A DNA stretch of 64,000 nt from assembly GCF_021134715.1 (NCBI RefSeq), contig NC_060020.1, forward strand, positions 3,162,001 through 3,226,000, read 5' to 3'. This document shows, in pieces, positions 39,276 to 53,096 of this stretch (within the stretch, counting starts at the first letter, position 1; the number at the start of each line of letters is the position of its first letter). The DNA comes from Daphnia pulex. Taxonomy: Eukaryota; Arthropoda; Branchiopoda; Diplostraca; Daphniidae. Both the position numbers and the translations under genes were made by a program. The notes under the pieces were generated by a model that worked only from the letters and a program-made list of their open reading frames with translations, did not search any database and had not been told where the DNA came from.

Positions 39276-41060
39276 CTTTTTTTTTCTTTCTTCCTATTTT
39301 GATTCGTTCAAAAAAAATTGTCCCCCCGCCGCCGTGTGTCCATTTAGAAGTTCATTAAATGGATATGATGTAATATCTTTATCGCAGCATTAGGTTCGCC
39401 TCTTATTTTCCCATTTTTTCTTCTTTTTTAATTCTTTGATGGATGTGCTCCAATAGATAAAACGCGCAGCCAGTTGCGGAATGGAGCCCAGACGACTTTT
39501 CGGTCGGCGTGCTTGCTTGGCATACAAGTTGATTTAGGAATATATAAGAGGTTATTCCCTCTTGGCTTACAAGAGGGTCCGGGGGAGTGGGGATTATTAG
39601 AGCGGGTTTTCGGTCTTTCTGCAGGTTTCATGAAAATTTGAATTTTGATTTGGATCTTTCCGTCGCCCACCCCAGGTTGGGCTTAATCAAATTTGTTAAG
39701 AGTTGAGACGTACAATTTGATATGAAAATAATCCCGATCGAATGGTAATAGATTTAATATTTAAACTAAACTTATTGCCTCAAATTATTAACATATCATT
39801 TTTGAACAGTTTGGATTTTGAGGGGGGAGTTTGATTTTTTATCATTTATAATTTCTATCGATATCGTAATTATCGTATTATCTTATTTTAAAAGATGCTG
39901 ATTAGAAGAACATTGGACAAGTGTCGTCTGCTTCGTTTATTAGTTGAAAATTTCGAAAAAGCCAGAGACAGAGTTCAAGATTTATATTGTTTTGATAACC
40001 GTCATACTCCATGCTCTTAGCAGGTAAATAAAACCAAGAATACAAATAGAATGATTGTGAGAGTTATAGAAGAGTCAAACCAAAATTTGTCAAATGTTAG
40101 TTGACTAGCATTTATCATGTGATTGCCCTGTTGATGCATGGCAGTTTGTTTGTACTATATGTAACCTTTTTTCTGTTTTTGCAGATTTGAGGCCAGAGCC
40201 AGTCTTCATAACCACACAATATGCAAGTTTTTCTTGTGCAGGTGTTAACCAGTCATCAGCAACAATCTCAGGATCATCGCTTGGGTAATGACTTTACTTT
40301 ACTTTTATCGCTTTTATTGACCTGTGACCTACTAGATATTTTAATGTTGCATTATCTGCATCAATGCAGTGTACTACATGTAAACCTTTCGTTCTCCCAT
40401 TTATTAACAATTTGGGTTTACCTTGTGTCTCATTTTCAACTTTTCCTGATGTGATGTTTCTGTTAATATTTTTACGTAATCCATTTCTATTTTTATTTAG
40501 ATAAACATCATCCCATTGCATTGGAAAAAACTTCCGATGCAAATCGAGTTACGGATCTCTCTTTTTCCCCATTTCTTTAAATGTCCTCGTGTACGCCCAT
40601 GTGAATGTGGGTGTATTCACGAGGACACCCTTTACCCTATCCCGTCACTGGTGCCATTTAACTCTTCAGCGGATGGATGGAGTAACTGTGGATGCCTGGC
40701 TGTATTTCCCAGGGATAAAGGTAGGACAACATTGATCTCTATTCCTCCTTTTTGACAGTTTTTGTGGTGTTGATTTTAAATCGTTACGTGGGGTATGTTT
40801 ATTCGTGAGCTAGGCGGTTGACTGCAACCGTTTTCTCTGTCCGTTTTTGTTTTTCTCAGTAAGGTTTCATTCGAAATCTCATTTGTCAAACGACTGCAGA
40901 TCAGGCCTGTTTTTGTTTTTTTGTATGCCTCGCAACTTTGTCTGTGGGTTAACCATCACATTTGAAAATATTTGAACTTTAAACACTTCAAGTAAAGTGC
41001 AACAAGACAATTTTTTTACCAAGATGAACCTGCCGCCACACCGGCAGTCTGGCACCTCCT
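39276..41060 (+). mobile_element. Dispersed repeat family R1, copy C (longest copy)
   Basis: The first ~730 bp duplicate copy E. The rest matches copy D from about 39800 to 41050: the GTGTCGTCTGCTTCG block, AGCAGGTAAATAAAAC, TTTGAGGCCAGAGCCAG, TTTTCAACTTTTCCTGATG, the hairpin block at 40582-40627, ACGACTGCAGATCAGGCC, and a terminal CTGCCGCCACACCGGCA. No intact protein is encoded. The open frame at 40516-40755 is explained mostly by the hairpin block. Confidence 0.7.
40582..40627. repeat. 46-nt hairpin in R1 copy C
   Basis: The outer arms TGTCCTCGTG and CACGAGGACA are a perfect 10-bp inverted repeat. Inner arms TACGCCCA and TGGGTGTA pair with one G-T wobble. The identical block occurs in copy D (55499-55544). 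It is decayed in copy B and only half present in copy E. Confidence 0.9.
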
Positions 41061-44000
41061 CGTTTTAATATATAAAAGTAACTGGGCTAACTACTCGCGA
41101 AGGCTAATGAGGTATTACACGGGGAAATCTAAAGCGATAAAGGGACTCTTTATTTGTACGTACAACAATTAGTTTGCAAGAGTTTCGTTTCATGATGTAT
41201 CATTGATTGTTTTATTTGGTTTGTTTCACATTTACGTTTTACTTTATTGTGAAAATAATTTCACGACGGGGGGCGCATATGTACGTCGTCCTTGTCTCTG
41301 CCCGGACCCAGAGACACCAGTTAATTAGCTCTCAGGGTGGTGCCACTTTTATAGAGATTTCTTGTACGTACATTCCATTTAAGAAATTGTCTTGAGAAGC
41401 CTCAAACTGAATTCGTTTCATTTTCATTTGTGTCTCTGGGAATAGTCTCGTAAAAAAATAAGAAACAAATCCCACATCACCAGTTGTCACCTGTGGGAGA
41501 AAAGCAGAAACCAAAAGAGTTTGACACGTTGAAAATCTTCTTGGGAAAATGGATCTGCTGGGCACAGCTCCTCCAAATGAAGATGAAAAATAATCCAGTC
41601 TCGTACATCTATCGCCAAAGGTGGTCGTTCTGTATACTCGTCGTATTACGTAACACACACAAAAAAGAGAGAGAGGACCGATTATATAAAAACCAAAGTC
41701 CACCACCCCCAACACCGGTGGTTGCGGAGAAGTGAGAGGGTGGTGGGGGAATATGGGCACTCTACGTCGGCGGCATCCGACCGACACAACAATATCAAGA
41801 TTTCTAAATAGTCTTAGTATGCGGTCTGACAAATCAATTAACCCTTTCGGCCTCCTATATTACTCCGTGTCTTTTCTAAACACAAAATTCCTCCATTGAT
41901 TTGATTTTGTGGTTTTTCCCCCGAAAATGTTTATTTTTTTTTTTCATATTTTTTTTCGCCGTCTTCTCCGCGTCGCTATAGTCGTCGTCATGGGTGGCCG
42001 GCCAACTTTGTAATAAGTTGCTTATATAACGTCTGCGCGTTCTACACAGATCCCAGTCGGACTTCCTGCCCCGCCAGCAGAAGCGAAAGAATTACTGAAA
42101 AAAAAAAGAAAAGGAAAAAGAAAAGACAATCAAGAAAAAAGATCTAATACAAATATTTCCCGTGGACATGCAGAGAGAGCGGTGTGTGTAGTACTCTATA
42201 GTGTGCCGCACACAGCACATATCAACCAGCTCAAACTATCCGGGGCCCGCCTTCCCCTTCACCTTCCCCACACCCTGATGGCCATCCCTTTTTTTCTTCT
42301 TCTTCTTTTGGTTTGATGCCTTCACTTTCAGGCGAGTTTCAGGTCTATTCAACCGTGGTCCGATCCAATTATCTCTCGTTTCTTTGTTGTCTTGGAACTT
42401 TGGAGAGAGAGAAACCGCCCGGGTATACACCGACATTCCTCACCACCCTCACGCTGCCGCAATTAAACTGAGGAAGAAGGAGAGAGAGAGAGTCAAAGGC
42501 CGACAGAAAGATAGAACCAAGACTTGGGGGGTATGTAGAAGAAGAAGAAGAAGAAAAAAAGGGGGAAAATATACAAAACAAGAATATAATATAACCAAAG
42601 GAATAGACTCGTTCTCTATGTGTCTATATAGAGCAAAAGTACTAATCACATCGACACACAGACACTAGTCGTATACTCTCAGTACTACTAGTCCGAACTT
42701 GCTGGCCCTAATATGTATATACAGACGCAGGTAGTGCAGCAGTCGCGGTAGTATGCCGATAAGAAGCTGAACGAATGACTTCCTCTCTGTGTGTAAAGTC
42801 TAGCTCCGTTTCTTTTTGAAATTTGACTTGATTCATTTGGTTTTTCCCTTTTGACTTTTTATTTTTTTTATTTTACCTCTTTCTCTTGTCTTTTCTTCCT
42901 CCTTTTGTTTCCTCCTGTTGGACACTGAAAACTCTCCGTCTGTCCTTTTTTTCTTTTTGTGAAAAGAAAAGAAGAAAAAATCGTTTCGGTAATTTGATTT
43001 TCCTCCTCCCTGTAGAGTCCCGCCCCCTTATCCCATTCCCATCGGCTCGGAAGTGTATACTCAGCTAACTATATTACTATATAGATGTATCATGTACATA
43101 CATACGTATATGTAGATACATATACCACGATCTCAATTGTCGACTCTACTGGGATATGTAGAAGGACAGTTTTCTTTTTTTGTTTCTAAGCGGATGATCA
43201 ATTGGGGCCCACCCAAAAAGGTAAGCTGTTCCATCATTTTTGCCTTTCAAGCTCCGCAGCGGCAAACTTGTTCGTCATCATCAACTGATTAAATAGTCGT
43301 TGATGCTGATCCCACTGATTGATGGCTTTTTGCCGGTCGTTATCTATGCCATTTCCAATGGCGCAATCGGCACCGCCAATTCAAATTGTTTAGTAAGGCT
43401 CGTTGGACTTTTTATGATTTTATTATAGTTTAGTTGAGTGGGAGTGTGGGGGTGAAAAGAATCAGAAAAACAAGCAGCTCGAGCGGTGCGCTGCTGTCAT
43501 ATCAGCGCGTAAATCTCCGGCTCATTTCGGTTGTTATTTGAGTCTCGTTTTCTTTATTCTCTCTGCTCGTATATTTTCCTCCCTCTTGATTATTACTGCC
43601 TTCTAATGGACAATGTAAGTATGTGATTAAAAGAGAGAAAACAAAAAAGCGTAGACGTTAGATACATTTCATCCGCCATAATTCATTTCTAACCCTTCCG
43701 CCGCGTCCGCCCGCCGGATTAGATGAAAATATACCTTATCCTACTTGCACCGCACAGAAATAAAAATGGGAAAAAAGGAGATCAGGTCACACAGATGGAA
43801 ACGCAAAGGAATTTCAGAGAATGCGCACAAAGACCATTATTTTCATTTGGAATGTCGGACCAATCAGTTTTTCTTTTTTTTTTTCAAATTTTCAAATTCG
43901 TCCTCCATTTCTTTTTTAACACTCCGAGTTTTTGATTCGCCCGTGGACATAAGTGATTGCCCCAGCGATCATACGGGAGAGAGAGAGAGATGTGTGTTAG

Positions 44001-44613
44001 TGGGAACACGTAACCCAACCCAAGCAGTAAAGAAAAAATGAAATAAGACAAATGGAATCGGAAGAAAATGAGAAAGAAACCGCGAGCCACGGGGGGCTTT
44101 TGGTTCTTCTTCCTCCTGCGGACGTGTGGATTTTCACTCAACAAGTTATATACAGTTACACATGGACGTTGGGCAGCACAGTTTGAGAGAGTAATAGGCT
44201 GCGAAGAGATGAGAAATGAGCAACGATTCAATCAATGCCGGCGGTTGCTCATTTTCGAACCTCCCGCCTCCCTCCGCGCCTTTTTTTTTTCTATGGCCTC
44301 ACCTTCTTCTTCTTCTTCTTTCTCCCACAACACTTTTTCATAATAACAATAACGAGATTTCAATAGGCAAGAGAAAGAAGAAGAAAAAGAACCTTTATTC
44401 ACTGGTGGGGGGAAAACCGGAGTGGTTTTCTTGTGTTAAATGTGTTGGCTAAGAAATACTCACCACACAATGAAGAATAAACCTAAAAGAAATGAATAGG
44501 GAACCTGAATGCAGAAAGGAAAAGAGGAATGAGAAGCTGATGGATGCACATCTGAAGAATGAGAGGGGGGGGGGAATAAGAAATGGATTAGACGGAATAT
44601 GTATTATAGATGA

Positions 44614-44637
44614 GAATAATAATAATAATAATAATAA
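44614..44637. repeat. (AAT)n microsatellite
   Basis: About eight AAT units. Confidence 0.9.
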
Positions 44638-47600
44638 CATGCAGGGCTGCGGGATGACAAAGTGATACGTGCGGTAACACTCGTTAGATTTGTTGCACCT
44701 GAGCGGCTACATCAGCTCTATATCTACGCAATGCTTTTATATATATAAGACAAACTCTCTCTTTTCTTTCTCTCTCTCATCGGGGTTTATACGCAGACAC
44801 AAAAGAGAAAAGAGATCCAACCCGAACCGACATCTTCTTCTTCTTCTCCGCTGTGTTGTCCAAAAAAGATAAATACGACGGCACTGGGCCTCCATTCATC
44901 TTGCCCAGCAGCCAGCACACACATTTCTCCCTTTGAATACTTTTGCTTCTTTTTAAAAAATCTGTTTTTTTTTTCTTTTATATACAACAGACTCTGCGCA
45001 TATGCGCATCTATATTACTTGTGACTACATATCTTTTATTATTATTTTCCACACACACACACACAAAAAAGTGTTGTTGTTGTTCGTTTCCAATTTTTAT
45101 GTTTTCCCCTCTCCGCATTGTTAGATTTTTATTCTGTTCGTATTATACATTCATAATGCCGCGCATTTTCCACGCTCTACACCGAGGAATGTCTTAACTC
45201 GGATCCAATCCTGATTTTCTTTTCAATTTCGGTTATATATTACGTTGAAATAGCTCGACTTTTTCGTCTAGACTATCTCACAACTCTTTTCTTATTCATT
45301 TCTCATTTGGCGTGGGTTGATTTTTTTAAATGAGTGAAGGAAGCCCGGAAGAGTTGACAAATGTAAATCCGACAAATAGGAAGCTTTCATCATCCAACAC
45401 CGCGGGGTCAAATCTAATGGCAATTTAGATGCGTTTCCTGCGACGGGCACCAAACCAACTGAATCGAATTCCTGTGTAACAATTCTGTACGGGGTGGAAT
45501 CGGATGGATATATATGTAACTCTATGCATCAGTCGAGCGAGATGGATGTGTGGCGCTAAGAGAATCCAGCAGCGAAACGAGATAGAGTCGAAATGATTGA
45601 CTCGCTCTCGACTGGCCCTCGACGTTATAAGAGAAAAAGAAATAAAAGTGATGCTGAGCTTCGCTGCTGCTGCTGCCTTTTGAGACTCGCTCATCAACTT
45701 GGAAATCCATTGATCAAAGGTAGCGCGGGGCGTTTGGTCGGCGTCCGTGACAGCTTCCTATGCGTTTTTTTCCTTTTTTTTTGTTTCCATCTTTCTCTCT
45801 CTCTTTTTATTCTTATTGTACAAATCCTTCATTCTCTATGCCTCTCTCACCATCATCCAGCTCGCAGAGTCGCTGCCAGTTTCTTCAACCCGCACCTGTG
45901 GCCTCTTTATTGCTACTATATACTCCACTCTCCTGTTGGTGTATTACAGTGGGAGGTCTTGGCGTGAAAACTATCGCCCCTCTCGCTCTCGCCCTTAAAT
46001 CCATCCAACCCAAATAAGGAAAAGAAGAAAAACACGCGGGAGGTGCGAAATGATCGGCACATTGATGCCTGACGTACTGTACATACCTTCAGGTTGGAAA
46101 AGAATTAAGAAATTGACGTGAAATGAGAAAAAGAATCTCCCGGGTCTAGAATTCGTTAATGTGTAGAACCGCTTCTCACGGTCTCACGTTATTTCCATTC
46201 GTTTGAATTTTGCGCAACATTTTTTTGTTGTTTCTTATATTTTCGTGTGTTGGGATGTGGGCACGGCAGAAGCTGCGGCTCTGGTTGCATCAGGGGCGCG
46301 TGTGGCGTGCGTGTGGCCCCGCGTCTACCGCCTCTCTCTCTTTTTCTCCCTTGACGGAATAAATGTGTACAAGGATCGCCTCATCCGCCTGCCCCTTTTA
46401 GAGGGCTGCTGCTGCCACAGTCCGTGAGATGATGAGCTCTTCTCATAGAGAGATGGAGAGAGAAGAGAAGGGTGGGTGCGCTCAACATCATAATGTTAAT
46501 CATCGTTTTCCTATAGGTGTTTTTCTTCTTTTTCTTCTTCTTCTTCTCCCGACCCCATCACCGTTGAACAACAACAAACCGAAATAATATATTACATTAT
46601 TCAATGAGAGGAGAAGAGGAGGAGGAGGAGAGCCGCCACAGACACACATGGGCCAAGGAGAGAGGTGGAGCAAATAGAAAAAGAGAAGCGCGGCCGTGTT
46701 TACCGTCAGATTGCGTTTGTCTGACGCGCATAAGACAACTCTCTTTTTTATTTTTTTCCCCCCGTCATCATTTACATTTTTCGCCCCTTGGCGCTTAAAT
46801 ACCTACGAAGGTTCAACCAAAAAGAATAAGCGACACCAAAGAAATTTAACCACCGAAAAAAAAATATATTTTTTAATTTAATTTCAAACCGACACACAGA
46901 GAGAGAAAATGGTGCGTGGTGTCTAATCTAAGCGACGACCCAGCAGCCGAAAAAAAGTCGGTGGGGCCTGGTGTCTGCTGCTGCCTGACTTTGGGTGGGT
47001 TGTGTAATAGTGGTGCGTGCGCGAGCGGGTTTCTTTCTCGATTCCTGATGACCTTTTGCCTCTCTCTCTCTCTCCTATTTTTTTGTTTTAAAACAGCAGA
47101 TGCGCGTACGTGTGCATAGCTGTTTTACACACAGGCTGTGAAAATGGTCCGAGGTCCCTCTCGCGCGTCACAGCGCACCGCCGACTGCAAATTATGCAGT
47201 TTGATGGTGGCATGGCCTCCTCCTTCTTCTATCTTCTTCTTCTTTTACCCCCCACAATCTAATAATAACAGAAATGAGAGGGTTCTTTTCTTTTGGTGCG
47301 CCCTTTACACGATACAAAATCGCACCGTCTTACCAGGGCGCCAATGGCCTGGAAAAAAATAAAAGGAAATATTGAAGTCACAAAAGAAAGAAAATGTTAT
47401 CATACCGAATACTTTGGTCAATTTTCTCCTCATCTCTGCTGCAGTGCTGCTGCGCATTTTGTCGAGAATGGCCCCGAGAGCTTCTTCGATGGCATAGAAG
47501 CTATAATAAGCGCATTCTGAGTCGCCATTTAGGTTTGATGATGATGCCATCATTAGGACGATTTTTCTTTTTTCTTTTTTGTTCTTTCCCATTGAGATTC

Positions 47601-49486
47601 AGTCTGGTTATATACAGCTCTAAGCAACAGTCATCCTCCACATGTTGGCTCTTTGATAGACCTCACCTGCTGCTTCTCGGCTTGGCTTTATTAGGCTGCG
47701 TTCCTATATATGTAAGCCTTTTATTTTATCTTTTTTATCGCGGTATGTATATACAGTAGATACATAGAAGCGCACAGGGATACAATACGTGGAATGATCA
47801 TCGTCTCCATTGTTCATTTTCGTTGGAGAAAGGCCCTACTATATACATGATGATTAGTCCCACACAGGTACGCATATAGATAGAGACCATACGCTCTTAA
47901 GTCTAATGCTTTGCTTATTGTACTATATAGCCTATATACATGTCAGGGCCGAGAACTTCCGACAGTTGGTAAACCTATGGCCAAAAAAAAAAATTCTTCG
48001 GAATAAAAAGTCCAGGGTTTGTTTTTTGCTTTTCTTTTATCTTTTATTTTATTCCCTCATCGGAGGAGGAGAGATGGCGTTTTTATTTCAAATGGAATAA
48101 ATTTCAGGACTTGTTCAAATAATTAAAACAACCGTTGTTTAGTATATCTTGGAATTTCTATTCTCAAAGAGAACGCAGTTGGTGGGAATATACATCCAAG
48201 CTAAGACTCTCGTGTGTCCGTACATCGACACCCGATAGTCTCAGAGAGAGAAAAGAGAGCGAAAGAAATGAATAGCTCAAGTTTGCTCGCGTTTGTACCT
48301 CTGTCTAATGAGAGCTATGAAAACCAAGTGTGTCGCTGACATGAGTTACTAGTCCATTGAAGCTGAGCAATAGGCTATATGTCGGGGCCTTGTTGCCATC
48401 GTTGTTCTGCTCCCGAGAGCGGAAACAAACAAAAAAACAAACGAACCACCGACCGGAGGTTTTTTTGAGTTTTTAACGCAGTCGGTGCGCTCAACTTGGA
48501 AGAGATGGAAGAATGGGATAACGAGAGAGAGAGACGACCTCTTCACATGCGATGCGGTGCTGCACAGACGCCAAAAAGGGACGGAGAGAAAAATAAGTTT
48601 ACACTCACAAGAGAAACTATAAGAAAAGAAATAGAAGAGTCCCTGTGTGCCGCTGTTAGGTGAGAGAGCTGCCACTTTTGCGGTTGGACTTGACTCACTC
48701 GCTTAACTCGCAAAGTATAGACTTTAGAATGCTGCTGCTGCTGAGAGAGAGAGCACAGCTTGTGTCAATTGGTGTGTGTGTGTGTGAAACACGCCGCATT
48801 TCTTCTTCTTAGTTCTTGCGTATAATATTCTTCTTCTTCTGTTTTTTCGACATAAATCTCGTTTCTTTCTTATTCTCTAATCACGAACGACGAATGCTCC
48901 ACTCTCCGCTGCTGCTGAGCTCACTTGTGTACATCATTCCTTTCATTCTTCAGTGTCTCGGCATTTCCAGATTTCTTCGTTATTTTCCTTACCGCCCTCG
49001 GAGCGTCGCATATTTGCATATGATTCCATCCCAGGAAAAAAAAAAGTGCTATCAATAAAGAAGGAAAAAAAAAGGAGAGCGCTGCCATATGTGATGAAAA
49101 TCCAGACAACATTTTGTTTCAGAAAATCCAATCAATTATCCGTAGTATACGTCTATACTTATTATTATTATTTATTGGGTTTGGCTCTCTCTCGGGCTTC
49201 TATCAATGCGCTAATATATCTTTGACGTGAATATATAGTATTTGCTATACATATATAGCTTGTACAGTCTACTATATAATCTTGATATCGATGTTTATGG
49301 ATTTTTTCTTTTGATTTCCAATGAAATTCGTCTTTGGCGGAAGAACAGACAGCTGCCGGCCTTTATTATATTATTATCATCATTTTTTTCTTTCTTTTCT
49401 TTTTCTTTATTCTTTATTCTTTCCTTCTATTTCTCCGACCGGCTGTTATAGGTCTAAATGAAAGGGCAGTGAACGCCGCGATATCC

Positions 49487-49489
<3 letters not shown>

Positions 49490-49518
<29 letters not shown>
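49490..49518. repeat. (CT)n microsatellite
   Basis: About fourteen CT units. Confidence 0.95.
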
Positions 49519-49522
<4 letters not shown>

Positions 49523-52500
49523 GGCTGTTTTTGTGCGCTGGTGAATGGGATACGAAAAAAAAGCACTAGACCCCCCCAAGTCCATCCACATTGCCCTCCT
49601 TCCTTTTTCTTTCTCCTCTATTCTTTTTACCTTTCATCAGTTATACCATTACTGTATACTAGATACAAGTCTATTGGGTGGTCATTTTGAATACTTTGCT
49701 GCTCACACAGTTCACAACTGGCGATCCCTGCGCTCTGTGCGCCTGCTGGACGTGACCGAGCGCGAAAAGCCCCCCGCCTCGAAAATACTCTGGGTGCAAA
49801 ACACACCTACTGGAAATAGGAAGATGTATCTCTCTCTCTCTCTCTCTGCTTTGGACAGACAGACAGACAAAAAGGAGATGAAAAGAGAGAAGGTTATAAT
49901 ACAGTGTATAGAGAGACATGTATAGGACTACACAGGATGGGGATATAATGATGAATAAGGTTCAAAAAGGGAGAGGCGAGAGATGGAAAGGCTCAAAAGG
50001 CCACACATCAGCGTCCAGCAGCGTCCATCCGTGTGGCAGCTCTTTCGGAAAAATAAAAGTAAAAGAAGAAAAAAGACAAGTTTAGAGGGGGGCGCCCCTG
50101 GAAGAGGCGGAGGATTCAAACGAGCGCGAGAAGAAAAGAAGAAGAGGCCTAACATTACCTGCGTTATAAATATAGCTATGTGTATGTGTGTGCTGTGCAG
50201 CTCATTTCCTCGTGTGGCATTGGTTTTGATTGGTCCTGTGGTTCCCAATTTTTCCAGTCTCTCTCTCTCTCGGCTGGCTGTTCACAGCCCCGGCGATATC
50301 TCTGCCTCTCTGGCCCATAGGAGAAAGAGGGAGGAGAAGGAGGGAAGAGGAGGAGGAGGGAGACTGGAGGAATGCGCGCAGTTTTTCAAACTCGACAATC
50401 CATCAGTCCGCACCTGGTTTGATACTTTTCATTCTTCCCTCTCATTTCCCTCTTTTCTTTATTTTATTTTTTCGGTCTAGAGGAAAAAAAAGAAACTTCC
50501 ACCAACTCCACAAGACAAAAAAAAAGGTGAAAAAACCGGGGCTCGATCATGCGCATAGATGAAGACTGGCTGCTGACCGGCCGACATGTACAGACCGGCC
50601 GCCAACAGGACGAAAGGTGTGCTGGACTGATGTGCGTATAGGTATAGAAGAGAAAAAAGAGGTCTAGACCCCCCACGCACTGGACTCGGATGACTCTATT
50701 AGCTGCTAATCACAGAACAGAGGGGGAAAAAAAAGAAATAGAAAAATAATAATAAAAAAACCAAACCAAACCAAAACCTCAAAAGGCGGTTGGAAGGAGA
50801 AAAAAACCTAAAAGAAGGCGCGGGCCCTCGTCAATTCCAATTCTCTTTCTCACCATCTCATCTTCATTTTCTCTTTTTTTTTCTTCTTCAATAACGATTT
50901 CTCAATCCTCCCACCCACACTTACCACCGAGTTTAACACGTAACAATTGGTCCGAGAGACCGGCCCCACGGCCGTCTGATGAACCCTACAGCAGGTCAGT
51001 ACCGTAAATACATAGACGGGCCACTTAAGTCTGTGATAGTTCTCATCTTTTCTTTGATTCGTGCGCTCCAATACTTCTGAGACAACAATAGAAAAAGAAG
51101 AAATAAATAGTCGACAAAAATGTGTAGCGCATCTTTTCTATTATCTAGTCGGGCGTCTCTTTATGCCAATTATTGGGAATAAGGTGAAACAACTTAATCC
51201 CTTGCTCGTGTACAGACACACAAACTGAATGTATAGCAACTACTGGACGTGTTGTACGTACATGTGTGCGTACAAGGTGATGGCTGAATGGATCCAGTCC
51301 ACACAATCCCAAACGTTTGCGCTGGATATTGTTGGCAGATCGGCTCAGATTGTGCGTGTGTAAAAGGATATGATTGGCAAACATTCCACCATTGGAATAG
51401 AATGGGAGTAGTACAGGTATGGCGCATAGAAAAACGGACAAGAATCGAGCTGATCTCTCCTTTTGTCTCCTTTTTTTATTTTGGCTAGGAACTAGTTGGC
51501 TCGCATGTTTGCGGAGATGAGCAACAGTAGCCAGTCTTCATTCCTTCTAATCCGGGAGATTATAGCTGAAGCTCCGATTTTGGCCAAATCCTATCTGCTG
51601 CTGCCACTCGAAAATGGGAAAATAGGTTGCTGGGATGATGATACTACATACACGTCCGAAATGAAAGCTGGTCGATGATGTCGTTGATGGGGGGCGAAAA
51701 ATGCCAGCAAACTAATCAAGCGGCACACGCCCGTTATAAGGTGAGACGGAAGGAAGGAGGGTCAGCAACTGATAGATTCTCACACAGACAGACCCTTCAT
51801 TCCTATTTTTCCACCTTTCCCTTATTCTTTTTAAATGCTCGCCAATTATTCTCTTGCCATCTTTCTTCCGAGTGACCAAGTCCATCGATTTAGCAACAGC
51901 TGGAAGTGAGCTTGTATCTATGTATTTAACTATTTATATGGGATGGAATAATAAGATAGCATGGGCGGCGGCTCTTCCGCACCCAGCCCACATATGCGCT
52001 TCTTCCTCCTTTCCCTTGATTGTTATTTGCTAATTCTCTTCTCTCTCTTTGTTGGTAGGTTATTTTGTATTTTATTTGACTATGTTTCAGCAAAGCCAAA
52101 CAACACAGAGACAGACAGACTTAATAGAAAATAAAAAGTATATCAGAGACAGGCAGGCCGAACCGGCGGCGGAAGGAGGGTGGATAAAAAAACAAACAAA
52201 AGACACAGCACAGTGTAGTGATATATATACCACGTAGTATATGAAATAGAAAAGGGGCCTCTTATATTGTTCATATGTTTCTTTTCACTTCAGATATTAC
52301 TGTGAATAGGATAGGAGAGCACTCTTCTTTAGAAGACCATGAGGGACTATAACGAGCACGTCGCTGAAATGTAGTGCAACTGTTGGCACGCTCCGTCCAA
52401 CAGCAATCCCGACGGAAGGTAACAAAGATCCTTTTCAAGCTCCTTATTATTATTACTTGATTTCTGTACAACATTAGGATATTGTATACAGTTGAGCTTG

Positions 52501-53096
52501 TTTTCGGATTTTTTTTTTCTTTTACGAGCTTAAGATGAAGCAGCTGCCATCTAGCGCAAGGGGGCAAACAAGCAGTGTGTTCTCTTCACAATAATATATG
52601 TGTTTTGAAAAGCGAACGGTAATCTACGGTTATTATATTAGTGATTGATTTGATTTGCGGAATATGTTCCGACAACACATCCACCACTGGTTTCTAAAGA
52701 TCCTTCGTTCATCGTTATTATTTACATCGCAACGTCTTACGAATTTCAAACGGCGCCAAAATGGTGTTCATTTGAAAACACTTGCCGGATTTTAAGAGTC
52801 CAACCAAGCGCTTCCTGCCATCTGAATGTCGAAGAAGAAACTAAAAATGGTTTTACTGTTTAAGAATTTTATGTCGAATTTTGATAAATGTGTCGAATTA
52901 AAAAAAAACACAAGTTTTAAATCAGAACTGTAGCCATCATGCGCTCGATTACCTCCTCCTACATCAATAAATAAAATAATGCTTAATCAATTCGAATACT
53001 TTCTTATATTGTTTTGGTGCCCGCCCATTCACTTAAAACTAAATATTTGATTGTTTGTTTTTTGGCTGTCGTTCTATTTTCGCCTTTTTTTTTGTT

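Larger units (their letters stand above)
41061..53096. other. Intergenic DNA between Wnt1 and Wnt9, right part
   Basis: This is 12 kb with no recognised gene. Microsatellites include AAT (44614-44637) and CT (49490-49518), with further GT, GA and AGC tracts. Open frames such as 41332-41832 (minus) and 49983-50480 (plus) have no recognisable family and often follow simple-sequence tracts. This stretch contains whatever lies 3' of Wnt9. Confidence 0.6.

Noticed and set aside
40516..40755. Cys-rich small protein (CPRVRPCECGCIHED) conserved in three places (also 55439-55666 plus and 23544-23840 minus)
   Set aside because: The apparent conservation is the translation of the 46-nt hairpin shared by the repeat element. 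Sequence outside the hairpin diverges with frame loss, and there is no consistent start or stop.
41332..41832. 166-codon minus-strand frame in the spacer
   Set aside because: No recognisable domain or splice context, and competing frames lie on the other strand. Kept only as background.
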